From: Cheiracanthium punctorium
Taxonomy: Eukaryota; Arthropoda; Arachnida; Araneae; Cheiracanthiidae
Direction of reading: 5' to 3'
Length of the DNA stretch: 64,000 nucleotides
NCBI GenBank assembly: GCA_038373885.1
Contig: JAWZYV010017494.1
Location: 434,001 to 498,000 of the forward strand
Positions 22,036-33,540 of this stretch are shown piece by piece. Position 1 is the stretch's first letter; each line of letters starts with the position of its first letter. The notes beneath the pieces were generated by a model that saw only the letters and a program-made list of their open reading frames with translations, did no database searches and had not been told where the DNA came from. Position numbers and translations under genes: made by a program.

Positions 22036-22244
22036 GTTCTTCATGAAAAGTGATTAATCATTAAGAAAACTGAAATGGGGAATTTGGCTCATAGTCGGAT
22101 ACTTTATTGAATGTCTGTACACGCTACACATACAATGACAACAAACGTTTTCAGAGATCGAATTTCATTGTTTCTATGAGTAGATGGTGCTTTTAGTTGG
22201 TTTATTTTTCTTGTTTATTCAGTTTTTTTCTGAAAGAAACAAAC

Positions 22245-22404
22245 TAAACGGAAACTTTCAGGGAAATATGTACAAATCTTTTCCCTGAAAGTTTCCGTAA
22301 GACATTTGGAGACATTTGGGGACAAAGAAATTTTTGGGGACAAAATGATAAAAGATCTATATTTGGGGACTGTCCTCGAATTTCGAGGACGTATGGTCAC
22401 CTTA
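22245..22404. mobile_element. hAT-like terminus with adjacent hairpin
   Basis: The right edge reads GGACGTATGGTCACCTTA. Its reverse complement, TAAGGTGACCATACGTCC, is like the end of widespread DNA transposons. Just inside is CCTCGAATTTCGAGG. A 17-bp-arm hairpin (ACGGAAACTTTCAGGGAAA paired with TTTCCCTGAAAGTTTCCGT) lies at 22249-22298, and short GGGGACA words follow it. No left terminus or target duplication was found. Confidence 0.4.
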
Positions 22405-23110
22405 AGTTAAGTCATCTTGTTGCAGAATTTATCGGAGTTATTGCTACGTACACAACACACAAACTGGAATACTACATCATCTAATCCTTGTCTACTTCAT
22501 CTACGGTCCATGAAGTAAAGCTCACGCATAACCTTCATCATAGGGTCGTCGATCTGTGAAGGAGTTTTCACTGCGGGACTAACCCCGAAAATTTAAATGC
22601 CGTGGTAGGTTTAAAAAGCAGCCAGGGATAGATGTTTTTGGACATTTAGCTTCAGTTTACAGTCTGAGAAAAAGAAAGGATGCTCGATATTACTTGCTTT
22701 CTTAACAACGATAGAACTTGTTCCTTGATAAATGCTAAGCATTGAGATTTTAGTTTTAGATTTAGGCAATATAGAACTTGCCATTTATACCGTAGTGAAC
22801 TTTTCTTTTGTATGGGAAACCATGGATACACTGAGAGATAACCTCCCACGACAGAATTTCTGCTGCGGTTTTGCCTTTCTGTTGACCTCGGTTTCCGATC
22901 TGCCTGTCCTCCAAGTTGAAAGGATACTTCTGGATGTGCCAATCCTGGTGAAGGCGTCTCTTATCTAGAATTGGTACAAAATTAGAAGACTTCGCTTCCT
23001 GTTGACCCATGTTGTGGGTTGCCCATCTGCTAGGTAACCCATAACATAAATGGCCAACATTTTCTGCTTCTTGTATTGAAATGATGACGTCATCTTCAGT
23101 GTTTCGAGTA
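22405..23110. other. Unassigned moderately complex sequence
   Basis: GC content is slightly raised at 22780-23010. Overlapping open frames of 78-96 codons occur on both strands, none recognised. Possibly part of an uncharacterised repeat. Confidence 0.3.
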
Positions 23111-23765
23111 TTTGTGATCAGTGATGTAAAATACCCGGGTATTTATTTTCAAGGGTAAATACCCAGGTCTATACCCAAAATGGGTATTTACCTGGGTATT
23201 TATTTTTGAATCAACACTATTGTTTAAAAGAAAGCTTGTATTGGTGGGTAAGGATATTCACACACGCACACACACACACATATATATTAAGCATAAAGTA
23301 AAAAAAAAGAAAGAAAAAGAAAAACGAGAAACTTAGGAACCCTTTACAACTTTTTAATTTCATAAAACTTCAAAAAATATAATTATGAAAAGAAGCTATA
23401 TGATACATGTTGAATAAAATACTTGATTAAATATAGCCTATAAATATAACTGTTGGAATATAATTGTAAATAGGAATAATAACAAGGAGCAGTGTATTTG
23501 ACAATTTGAAAAAAAGGAGAGAAATTCAACTATACTAAATATATACAGACAGTAAAATCTGAATTACGAATCTGAATCTCAGGAGACCGAAAATCAACAG
23601 AAATTTTATTATAAAAAAATTGGTATTAAGGATTTATTTTAAATAGAAATATTTATTCATGAATCTGAAATATTCATAAACGTTTAAATTTACCGTAAAA
23701 AAATATGTTTTTAAACCTATTACTTATAACTACTAGTTTTGTTACTATTTGCATGTGATTTTTAC

Positions 23766-24443
23766 TTTCCGAACATGTACCATGTAAGGAAAGTATTGTA
23801 ATCATGAAAAAATTCAACTTCGAGATTTTGTTGTATTGACACGTTTTGAGGTCTTCTGAATTCATTTATGCTATTTTTACGAGATGTGTGTATGTATTTG
23901 TGTATGTGTGTGTGTATGTATGTGTGTTTGTGTGTATGTGAGTGAACACGATAGCTCCTAAATGGAGCATTCGATTGAGCTCAAATTGGGTATATTTGTT
24001 ATAAACCTCCGTCGCGAGGCCGGTATTGATTTTGGTGTGTATAGGACTTCAAAAAATTTCACGTATTTCTACAGGACTTCAAGTTTTTCAACACGGCTAC
24101 GACAAATATTTCTTTTACATTATGGCCTATCGGAGGAAATTCTTGAAAGTGTGCTACTGTTTAAACGGTGCATTGGATTGAGCTCAAATTGGGTATATAT
24201 GTTATAAACCACCATCTTAAGACCGGTATAGATTTTGATGTGTAAAGGACTTATAGTTTTTCTACAGGGCTACTACAAAGATTTCTTTTATATTATGGCC
24301 TATGGGGGGGATTCTTGAAAGTGCGCTAGCGTTTAAACGGCACATTCGATTGAGCTTCAATTTGGTATATATGTTTGATTTACTCATCGATTAAAATTGA
24401 TTTAAATGCTTGGTAATGATCTTAAACGTAAGTGTTCGAAAAG
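23766..24443 (+). repeat. ACTTTCC repeat family, copy A
   Basis: The copy starts ACTTTCCGAACATGTACC followed by an imperfect stem (GGAAAGTA) and ends TGTTCGAAAAGT, an inverted match to its start. After a GT-rich microsatellite (23886-23942), a unit of about 200 bp with the words GATTGAGCTCAAATTGGGTATA and TTATGGCCTAT is repeated at 23970, 24175 and partially at 24345. An inverted copy B lies at 54049-54506. Related copy C is at 32166-33224. It sits inside the hAT element. Confidence 0.75.
23886..23942. repeat. GT/GTAT microsatellite
   Basis: GTGTATGTGTGTG-type repeats lie within repeat copy A. The homologous place in copy B (54345-54395) is a CA/CATA tract, so the microsatellite belongs to the family. 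Confidence 0.85.
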
Positions 24444-25014
24444 TCCAGTGGAGTCATTCCAGATTTTTATTTTAGTGATAATTAAAAATCAATCATAAGA
24501 TGCATATAATCGCCTCTCCCCTTCAATAACAAACAGTAATGAACTATCACAGTTTAAAAAATAATAAACATAAAATAAGCTCTGGGATATAATAGTAAAC
24601 TTAAAATAAGCTATGAGGTATATTAATCAATGTAACACATTAAAAATATTGCCAAAGCTGTCATTTGCACAAAACAATTTAAGGACTACCATTAAACATC
24701 CTTCATTATTAATAAATTTAGTGAAAAAATGCAGTATGACTGATGAAGTAGTTTATGCCAAATAATAAAACGCTTAATAATAATATTCATACTACAAAAA
24801 TACTCATAATGAAGTCAAATTAAAATTAAAAACTTTGTATTAAAAAAAGGAACAATAATAGAAATCTAATTGATATTAATCATAAATGTTGTTAAGAACA
24901 GTTATTCCATTCTAAGTTGAAAATACTCAGTTTTTGGGTATTTGCCCTGGCCTTGGGTAAATACCCAAAAAATATTTACCTACCCAGTGGGTATTTACCC
25001 ACCCCACATAACTG

Positions 25015-25371
25015 TTTGTGATACATACATACATCTGTTGAAGGAATAACTTCATGTTCATTTCACGATAAGAAGAAAGCATAATAATTATTATATCAAT
25101 ATTAGAAAAAATTATATTTAATTTATTATTTGTATAATAGTTTAATGCATTTAGTTATAGTACATTTATTTCAATAAATATTGAATACTTATTGCATCAT
25201 ACCATGTTAAAATATTTTTTTATTTAAAAATAAAATAAAATAAAATAAAATTAGGAAAATTCTCCCAAGAGTGAAGTCACGCTTTCATCATCACACTGTA
25301 AATACTTATTTTTGGTATTTAAGAATTTTTTAGTTCCTTGCCTGTATTCATTAGTTATTAAATGACGGTAA
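25015..25371. other. AT-rich spacer with AAAAT microsatellite
   Basis: About five AAAAT units lie at 25226-25250. Nothing else is recognised. Confidence 0.5.
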
Positions 25372-25510
25372 TGTTTTTCTGCTGGCAAAGGTAATTTGCC
25401 AGCAGAAAAACATGGAAAGCAGAAAAACATAGAAAAACAACTATTATTTAACTGCATGCAAAGTACCTTTGCATTGCAGACTGGCAAAGGTACTTTGCCA
25501 GTCTGCAATG
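25372..25510. repeat. Three clustered hairpins with related cores
   Basis: Hairpin 1 (25372-25412) has a perfect 18-bp stem, TGTTTTTCTGCTGGCAAA, around a 5-base loop. Hairpin 2 (25456-25474) has an 8-bp stem, ATGCAAAG, around TAC. Hairpin 3 (25472-25510) has a perfect 18-bp stem, CATTGCAGACTGGCAAAG, around GTA. Hairpins 1 and 3 share the core CTGGCAAAGGTA. All three lie inside an unrecognised minus-strand open frame of 97 codons (25251-25544). Confidence 0.85.
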
Positions 25511-25595
25511 ATGCAAACAACAAAGTGAACAAGTCTGCAATCATAATAAATGACTTTATTGAAATGAATCTGTAGCTTCCTTGGACGCATACACT

Positions 25596-25745
25596 GAGAA
25601 AAAAAGATTAATTGCCGCTAATTTACCGTATAATTTAGCTGAATCAGCAAAATAGTTTGTTAAATCAACCAACATTTTGATTGAACAAAGTTTTTACGTT
25701 AACACATCATAAACAAAATTGTTTTAAATGCAGCAAAATATGTTT
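25596..25745. repeat. Fragment related to the 14.4-kb element
   Basis: It starts ACTGAGAAAAAAAG and carries TTGTTAAATCAACCAAC, TTGATTGAACAAA and similar words, as in the subterminal part at 14373-14720. No right-hand partner was found. Confidence 0.45.
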
Positions 25746-28440
25746 TATTATGTATATTTTATGAAAAGATTTCAACGTAAAAAAAAAAAAAAAATCTTAA
25801 ATATGCATTACATTTAGTAAACATCATTTCTTCAAAAATCATTCTGTTGATTGTGTATAAAAATTCCCGAGCAATAAATTAATTAAGATTGCAAAAATAA
25901 ATAAAACATCGAAATCAGCACAACCAGAAAACTGTCTGACAGACATAATTTCTTTTAAAACAAAATAAGAGGATGACACAGGAATAGAATTAAAAAACTT
26001 CAAAAGCGTTTTTAAAGTACGTCTCCTGAGGTTATGATCATTTGAGAGTATTTCTTAATAGTATTAAGTAAATCCTATTTTCAAAAAACTGATACATTTG
26101 TAACGTTATAACTAGAATTTATGATTAAAATTATTTTCAAAACGTAATAGATACATGCCAATGTTTAATGGAAAAACAGAACTGTTACTTCATTGTTCTT
26201 CTTTATAAGACTAATTAAGTGCAGATGTAATGGTAATTGAATTAAGTTTTAAATGACAATGATTTACAAAACTAATGTACTTGTATTTATGCAAGCGGGA
26301 ATACATTTCAGTTAATAAAAATTGACAAATAGTGAAAAACTAGGTAATTTTTTTAATTTAAAAAATATTATCTATTTTTAAGAAAATAAAATCCGCTTTT
26401 AACATGCATTTTTTATCTCAATTAAATGAAATATTTTTAATGAACTAAAACTTTGAGTATTGGCTGTAATATAAATGAAAGAAATTCATATCTTATAGGA
26501 AAAGTGGCTTTGATATGAAATCTATAATTTTTAAATAGAAAGTTAAAAAGATGTGTGTAAACACAACGAAAAGTTTTTATTTGTTTATCTATTTTTTAAG
26601 CTTGCGAAAATCTCACCAAAATATACCTCCCAAGTGCATTTTGTAAATTTTAACAAACAAGTAATATTTATTTTATTTGGTACATAGATACATAAAAAAA
26701 ATATTTTTCTAAAAACAGACGTATATTATCTATCTCTATTATGGAAAGTATTCACATTCAAGTATTTCATAAAATATACAGCTACTTTGTTAAGTTTTAA
26801 GATTTCCTATAAATAATAATTAAATTTAATAATAAACACTTTTCTGCTTCAATATATTAAAATCTCGATTTAAAAGATTAAATGAGTGTCCAATTTAGGC
26901 AGTTCGTTTCAGAAATTTAATCAGGCAGCTTATCTCGATCCCCATTCTGCAACTAAAACCTAACTATAGTAAAACTTTCTTTTAGCAACCGTATTCTCAT
27001 AGTGCATTTAATCTGGTCCCAAAATATATTTAACGGTTCACTTTCTCATTAAAGTAAATTCTCATTAATTTTTAGAAATACATTGGACTTAAATACGAAC
27101 GGAATGACGAAATTAAAATAGTGACTTGTTTCGAAATAAAAGAAATTTTCGAATGAAATGTGCTTATCTCTTTCGCTCTTAAATCTACAATCGCTTTATT
27201 GAAATTATCAAAAGATATTGAAATGGCTGTTTACAAAACAGGCTAATTAAATTTCATGATTTGATTAGTTATTTCTTAATGGAACGAAACATTTGTCATT
27301 ATGATGTCTCTTTCAGCAAGAATTTAAAATGTAAATGAGTTCAGGTGAAGACTTATTTTTTAAATTAAAATCCGATTAATTGTATTGTTCTCCAGAGCTT
27401 TAAAATTTAGTCACCGTTACTGTAGAAGAGACAAAAGGGAAGTTTTTTGTATGACAATTGAGAATAATTAAATTAGAATAGAAAACGTAAAATTGAAGTA
27501 TCTAATTGAGAGTTCTGGATTTTGTTTTCAGAGTATAAGTACGCGAAGAAGTGTTCACTACATCTGACGATAAAATGTTACGTTCTATTTAATTAATCTC
27601 AAATATGCAGAAAACTGCAAGATGCTTTAGGGCATATTTTAAAAATTGTTAATTTATTGGATTTCAATTTAGCTTCAAAGATGTACAGTTTAATATACTG
27701 TAAATAGATGTAGTAATATTCTGAAATTGTTTTGTGCGACACTGTGAAAACATTAAATACTATCCAAACCATTTTGCATAGTACGCAGGCTATTTTAAAT
27801 CATAATAACATTTATTAATTTAATATTTCAGATCAATAAACAAAACTGCTTATTTATCCTTTCAAAAAATTGTGAGTTTTAGACACCATCTTCCTTGTCT
27901 ATGTGCTACATACAGTTGAAAATAGTCAGAAAACTCAGGATATTTCCACCGAGTTCTGCAAGGAAATGTTCATTTTCCCGATAAAGTGTGAATGTTTCTT
28001 TAAAAGAAATTATTTTAATCAGAATTTTCATGCGAAAACGGTAAATTTACGAGTAGATTCTTTTTCTTTCTTTTCCATTTTGTGAAAAAAAAGGAAAATC
28101 TCTACTTCAATCTTTTGTCTCTTTTAAGCCAGTCGAAAAGCTTCTTGTAGACATTCATTCCACTAACGGCTTTTCCCTCTAGAAGTGAAAAATACAGTAT
28201 CAGTGGGGGAAAAGAATTTAATTTTAAGCGTTTTTAAAAAAAAAAAAAAACTATTCCAGATCTGGCTAATTTTTATGACTGGAAAATAGAAGTTTATTCC
28301 AATAATTGTAACAAACTGAACAAATCGTCTTGTACAATGCTAAACTTACTAATTTTGAAACTTACAGAATTTTTCATGATAAATAATAAATTAATCTAAA
28401 CTTATTGTTCACTTTATGGATTTCCAAACTGTTTTCTCTC
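25746..28440. other. AT-rich sequence, no gene seen
   Basis: This is a long low-complexity stretch with A/T runs (for example 25779-25794 and 28228-28242). Open frames are no longer than 60 codons and no repeat structure was recognised. Confidence 0.5.
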
Positions 28441-28487
28441 TACCCATCTATGATCATCTCTCTCTACCCAACAGTGATCATCTAGTG

Positions 28488-29085
28488 CAGTAGCCCTCAG
28501 CCTGGGGCACGCGATCCCCTGAGGGTTTGTAATGGATCGCAAGGGGTTCGTAGAAAAAAGAGGTGTACTGACAGTACAACGAATTTAAATAAATAAACGA
28601 ATCAATAACAGTAAAAATTTTGCACGCCAAAATCGTCGAATGACTTTTCTATTTACTCGAAGATTGTCGGTACAGATTGTCGAAAACATCTTTTTTATTC
28701 TGCACTTTCACAAATAAATAACAAATAAAGAAATTAAAAAATAAAGAAACAAATTAAATGCTGTCCAAGACTGGAATTGGTTCCTTTTGAGCCCAATTTC
28801 AAAAAACTGTGCAGCAAAGCAAGTGAAGAAAGCGTTAAAGTTTATATTTACAGAAATCACTTTTTTATACAAATAACAAACCTGATTGGAAACAAATTGA
28901 ATTTTAAAGTATTTTTAGTTAAAAACTATTAAGATTGTATAGCGCTAATACGTAATCACAGGTTATAGTATTCATACTTCATTTGTGTTCCTTTTTTATC
29001 TTTATATTAAAATCTAATTCTGGGTTATAATTTATGAAAATAATTTGGGAATTGGTACGCAAATGGAAAAAGTTGAAAATCACTG
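28488..29085. mobile_element. hAT-type MITE
   Basis: The left end is CAGTAGCCCTCAGCCTGGGG followed by CACGCGATCCCC. The right end, inverted, is CAGTGATTTTCAACTTTTTC followed by CATTTGCGTACC. This fits the very common hAT end pattern CAGTGGTTCTCAA-C-GGGG. Flanks ATCTAGTG (28480-28487) and GTCTAGTG (29086-29093) agree at 7 of 8 positions, as expected for an 8-bp target duplication. The 598-bp body has no coding potential. Confidence 0.75.
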
Positions 29086-29396
29086 GTCTAGTGCAATTTA
29101 GTGATGAACACAAAATAAAACTTAATCAGTCAGTCGAAAGGGTTGCAGTTTAAATTTGATTAAGTGGATACCGTTTTGATGAAAATATTATTTATTTGCC
29201 TGCCATTATTTTCTTACGTAGTAAAATCATACCCAATGTTGTATAGGACCTATATTATGAAGTTGAACAGTAATTAAAAAAGCAGTTAAAAACTGTGTAA
29301 CCCGTAAAGAGATCGCTGAGCATTTTAAACTGGTTTTTAAAAAAGAAAAGAAAACTGGATATTGTTGGGCAAGTGTAAACTAGAACATTTGATGCT

Positions 29397-29444
29397 AACT
29401 TGCATTAAGCTAACACGCTTGAAATATTAAGCTTAATGCAAGTT
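29397..29444. repeat. 15-bp-arm inverted repeat
   Basis: Arms at 29397-29411 and 29430-29444 are perfectly complementary with an 18-base spacer. A further CAAGCTTACTGCAAGTTT follows, so the word TTGCA-TAAGCTT is locally iterated. Confidence 0.8.
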
Positions 29445-29645
29445 TATTGACTTGATAAATCAAGCTTACTGCAAGTTTGATGCAAATTTGCTGAGCTGTC
29501 TGGGAAATATCTTATTTTTAAAATAGAAAATCCCATTCACGCCCTCCTCTCCCCATATTCTGCATAAAGAGACTGACTGTTTAAATGGATGTAGTTTAAG
29601 CCAGTCAACTTTCTATACTTTTGACACACAAATTTTCTATGTCCT

Positions 29646-29720
29646 CCAAAATATACAAAGATTCTTTTATCAAAAATATACAAAGACTCTTTTATCAAAA
29701 CTAAACAAAGATTCTTTCAT
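29646..29720. repeat. Three-copy minisatellite, 27-28 bp
   Basis: Units A(T/A)ACAAAGA(T/C)TCTTT(T/C)AT(C/T)AA repeat three times with one or two changes each. Confidence 0.8.
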
Positions 29721-30640
29721 TAACCTTGATAGGGCTTAAATTTTAAATTAAATAACAAAGGTTTGACCTATTAGTTTAGTTTTGCTTTATTGCGAAGCTA
29801 CGAATTTGTTCGAGACCAAGGCTGTGATTATAGTGATGTACCCATAGCTTTAATTTTTAGCCACCCAGTTCAGAACTTGTTACTGTGTGTCGGCGAAAGC
29901 TTGACGAATGCTGACTTGCAAATAATTCGGAGTCTATCGATTGTCTACATAGACCTAAAAAAACAATCCTAAATAATCCTCCTTATTTCTTATCCTACCT
30001 AAAATGATCCTATCCTAAGAAAATAATCTAGAGGTATCTAATCATAAGACCGCGACGGATAGATTCTACAAATTCTGGTTGTGAGACGATCCAATAGTGA
30101 AAATCTGCTAGGGATCAGAAATAGGCTTGTCTCGTCTCACACAACTTTAAATATCTGTCTCGTCTCGTGCCGCGTCCATTCCTAAAATAACCCTTCAGCA
30201 AATCGAACGTAAACATATACTTATAAGCACGTAGCTCTTTTGAAACCACATATCTTCAATATGGATATTCTCAAGTTCTTCAGAAGTTGAGAACAGTTTC
30301 TTATCTGCACAGAAATTCCAATCATCCATTTCTCCGGTGAATAAACGTTTGAGCAACAGCAACTGAGCTGGAAATTTACGAATGTTACTAAACAATCTTT
30401 AAAGGATCTCGGAAAGATTGAAACCAGAAATTACTCTTAATATTTTTACGCCTAAAGGCAGAGAAGAATAAAAAAAGAAAGAAACAGGCACCGACGAATC
30501 TTTACTTAAAAAACTATAACCCTTATTGAAACATACATTGTAAGGTTTCTAACACCTTGCTCCAAACAACATGAAATCTAAAATGTGATACAATAATTCA
30601 CTGCCGTGCATCATCTCGTATATAGTTCGCTCCGTAAAAA

Positions 30641-31075
30641 TTTTCATTACACATCTCCCGTGATGCGGAAAATTGCAATTAGTTGCAATTGAACGGAATT
30701 CTTCTTTTTCTCGATGAATGGTTCGCGTGCTTATTATACAGAAAATCAAACCATACTTCAAGGGAAAGGGACGAGATATTGATGTTAGATCCATCGTACT
30801 GTAAATTGGGAAACTCATTTAATTAGATGGTTCAGTGAGCCCCACAATGGAAGGGATTAATCATTGAATAAATGCCACCCAAAAGTTGCTGGCGATGGGA
30901 AATATCTGTAATGATTAAATTTCGGTCTCGGGGATGAATGGTCGGTGTTTTTCGCCAGGTTTTGTTGGTTTTAAATGAATTTGCAACGCAAATCAAACTT
31001 ATTGATTGATTACAGCTGCGGCATTCAAATTTATTGATTTATTATTCAATTAGGTACGCATGAAAGTTTTCTCGA
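30641..31075. other. Unique-looking sequence, possible regulatory DNA
   Basis: This stretch lacks repeats and homopolymers and contains several homeodomain-like words: TAATTAGATGG (30820), GGATTAATCATTG (30853), ATTGATTGATTAC (31000), ATTGATTTATTATTC (31032) and CAATTAGG. That is only compositional evidence. No promoter element or transcript signal was seen. Confidence 0.2.
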
Positions 31076-31077
31076 GC

Positions 31078-31480
31078 TTACAGTGCTGTTGTTGTTGTTA
31101 CTAATGCCCTCTGGGAACAGCGGAGCGGTGACAGATCCTCCATAAAGGACGGCGATGGGCGAAAGGGAGCGGCTTCCATGAATCCCAGTGGGAGGAAGAC
31201 TGACTTATCTCGGGGGTCTCGTAATTTTGAACCTAGCACCTGAAATAGGCACTCCCAGAAGTATCGCTTGAACAAGGTGGATTGGAGCCACGACGGATTT
31301 TACGTGCACCAGCTCCCATTAGCGTACGCAGTCCCACAACTGTTCAGCAGAGAGAGGCGTTCACCCAATATCTTTGGTTCACCCTCCCAAGCACGGGCCA
31401 AGTCGGTGCTGCTTCACTTTCCGTGTTCTTACGGGAACGGAGTTTAGTGACTACGCCAGTGAGTGACGTGAGGTTATAGT
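31078..31480. repeat. GC-richer SINE-like or unknown repeat
   Basis: From a GTTGTTGTTGTTACTAATGCC start to about 31470, GC content rises well above the surroundings. The open frames on both strands (65 codons each) are unrecognised. The GTTGTTGTT start and abrupt compositional edges suggest an inserted repeat. No Pol III boxes or target duplications were confirmed. Confidence 0.35.
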
Positions 31481-32165
31481 TAATACTTCGAGTAGTTGTG
31501 TTTGGAGAAATAATGACAATTGGAATATGTCACAGGTAAATAAAAAATATAAGGCTTTTAAAAATGGCACATTATCAGTCTGATGCCTGTTCGTGTTTTC
31601 TCTATTATTTTTGCATTTATCAGTTGCTTTTGTAAGTGCGGTTTATTGACCTGAGAGCATTAAATAAAACACACCTGTACAAATATTTAGAATTATGTGA
31701 CCTGATTGTATTTTTATTGTTAATAAACTTTATATATGACCTGAATTTTGTTTGTCCAATATTGCTTATTTCCTCCTTTTATGTTCCTATCACGCACTAA
31801 AATCGTAAGGGGGAGCTTTAGTATTTTTATGTTTACGCAAACACTATAGTTTTTGTATAACTTTAATATTTGCGAAATACAATTGAAGAGTTGAGTAGCA
31901 AGATAAAATTATTGGGATATATTAGTTCATTATTCTCTGAAAATGAGGATTTCGCAAAAGAGGTATTCGCAAGTCAAAAGCAGTGAAATATAACCCATTT
32001 TCCAAAGTAATAAGTATTGAATTTTCTACAAAGTAAGTATTTGAGAATCTACTCCTTGATTGTATGAATGACTTTTCACATGATAATTTAGTTTTCATGC
32101 AAATCACTTTTGACACTCTCATTCAATACGTTACAACCACCCTACAACTTTAATACTCTTTTTTT
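31481..32165. other. AT-rich spacer, no gene seen
   Basis: Nothing recognisable was seen. Confidence 0.5.
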
Positions 32166-33224
32166 ACTTCCTAGCTTGTACAGAGTATAAGGAAGTAATG
32201 TGATCCCGAAAAATTTCGGGGGCTAAATTGCGACGAAAAAACCGATTTTGACTACCTCTAAATTTAATTTTAAGAATTTTTTCGATGCTTCTCATCGTAA
32301 GCTAACATGCACGATCAAAAAAATGCGTCTGCAGCCTATTTTGAGCAACGGCAAGTCTATTTTGACCAGTTTTTCCATGCTGTCTGTACGTATGCATGTA
32401 ACTCACATATCTCAAAAACTATCGTAGAATGTTCAAATTTTATATTTAGTATTATTGTAACATGTAGTGTTGTACCTCCCCTTTTGGTACCAATAGACTG
32501 GATAGTTTATCTACAGGGCCACCCAAAAGATTTTAAATACATTACGCTCTATGGGCATAAATTCATTAAAGCGTATTTTAGAGGTATTAGATTACTTCAA
32601 ACGACTCAGAAGTGACATATGCTGTTAAGGGTTACAACATGAATTTTTCCATCGAAAAAAGTGTCTTTATCATTTACAGTTCGGCTACAGGAAGACTCAA
32701 AAGATTTCCAATACATTACGGTCAATCGCAATTTTAGGGACATTCATCCATTTCATGCACAATACCGTCCTACCATACAGTTAATAGGTGATGGTCCGAC
32801 CACGGTCACGTGCCTCGCTCAAGAATTATGGCAAAATTCGCTTGGTGACTTTCGGTGTACGTGTGTATGTATTTAACTCTCAAATCTCAAAAACTTAGTC
32901 GTAGAATGTCGAAATTTCATATATAAGACTGCTGTAACATCTAGTTGTGCATGTAGATTTTTGGTTCCAAAGTACTGGAGAATATTTTTACACGACCACC
33001 CAAAAGAATTTCAATACATTAACGCCTATGGATATCTTCAATGTATTACATCTGCAGTGAGTCATTGTTTGGTACATGGCCGAAATCTCGCCATTTATCG
33101 TCGACCTTGGTGAGTTTTACCAAAATATCGCTAAACCTTACGCGTATTTTATCGCTTTCAAACAAAATAAGTTTAGATGAAGTGCGCTGAAAATAATTTT
33201 GATTTAATAGACGTGCAAGGAAGT
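32166..33224 (+). repeat. ACTTCC repeat family, copy C
   Basis: The start ACTTCCTAGCTTGTACAGAG followed by TATAAGGAAGTAATGTGATC parallels the start of copy A, and the end (ACGTGCAAGGAAGT) is its inverted match. A unit with the words GTACG(T)ATGCATGTA, TCTCAAAAACT, GTAGAATGTTCAAATTT and CCACCCAAAAGA is present at about 32390-32560 and 32855-33020, again an internal iteration. This copy lacks the long GT tract. Open frames of 64-102 codons inside it are incidental. Confidence 0.6.
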
Positions 33225-33424
33225 CATGTGTTGTCGACATCAGATTTTTTTAACTCTTGGTATCATGTTGTTGCATATTTGCAACATGCCAATTAAAGCT
33301 GTACAAATTAATCATAGTGTATTAAAAATATTTGAATATCTCTTTTTTTTCTAGAATAACGTGAGCATAAAATAATAAAAGAAAAAAAAATAGAAAAGTT
33401 TGTGTTATTTAATTAATATAGTAA

Positions 33425-33540
33425 TACGGAACTGTATTTTCTCCTTCAGCAGTCGTACTTATTGCCGCACTTATTGTCGTACAGTAGTCGTACTTATTGT
33501 CGTACTTATTGCTTAGTTATTGCCGTACTTACAGTGTTTC
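33425..33540. repeat. Short tandem TCGTACTTATTG repeat
   Basis: About six diverged copies of GTCGTACTTATTG/GCCGTACTTATTG occur in this short span. Confidence 0.75.

Larger units (their letters stand above)
23119..25014. mobile_element. hAT-type element with 8-bp target duplication
   Basis: The left end is CAGTGATGTAAAATACCCGG. The right end, inverted, is CAGTTATGTGGGGTGGGTAA. A perfect 8-bp duplication TTTGTGAT flanks the element (23111-23118 and 25015-25022), the hallmark of hAT transposition. Multiple GGGTATTTACC words, several inverted, cluster at both ends (23131-23205 and 24925-25000), as in hAT subterminal arrays. The 1.9-kb interior has no transposase and contains a separate repeat at 23766-24443 and an AT-rich remainder, so it is non-autonomous. 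Confidence 0.85.
29094..30640. other. AT-rich sequence with small repeats
   Basis: It contains a perfect 15-bp-arm inverted repeat (AACTTGCATTAAGCT at 29397, its complement at 29430) and three tandem copies of a 27-28-bp unit (ATACAAAGATTCTTTTATCAA) at 29646-29720. Short CTCGTCTC direct repeats lie near 30130. No gene was seen. Confidence 0.5.

Noticed and set aside
25251..25544. 97-codon minus-strand open frame
   Set aside because: It is largely composed of three palindromic hairpins, which explains its repeated residues.
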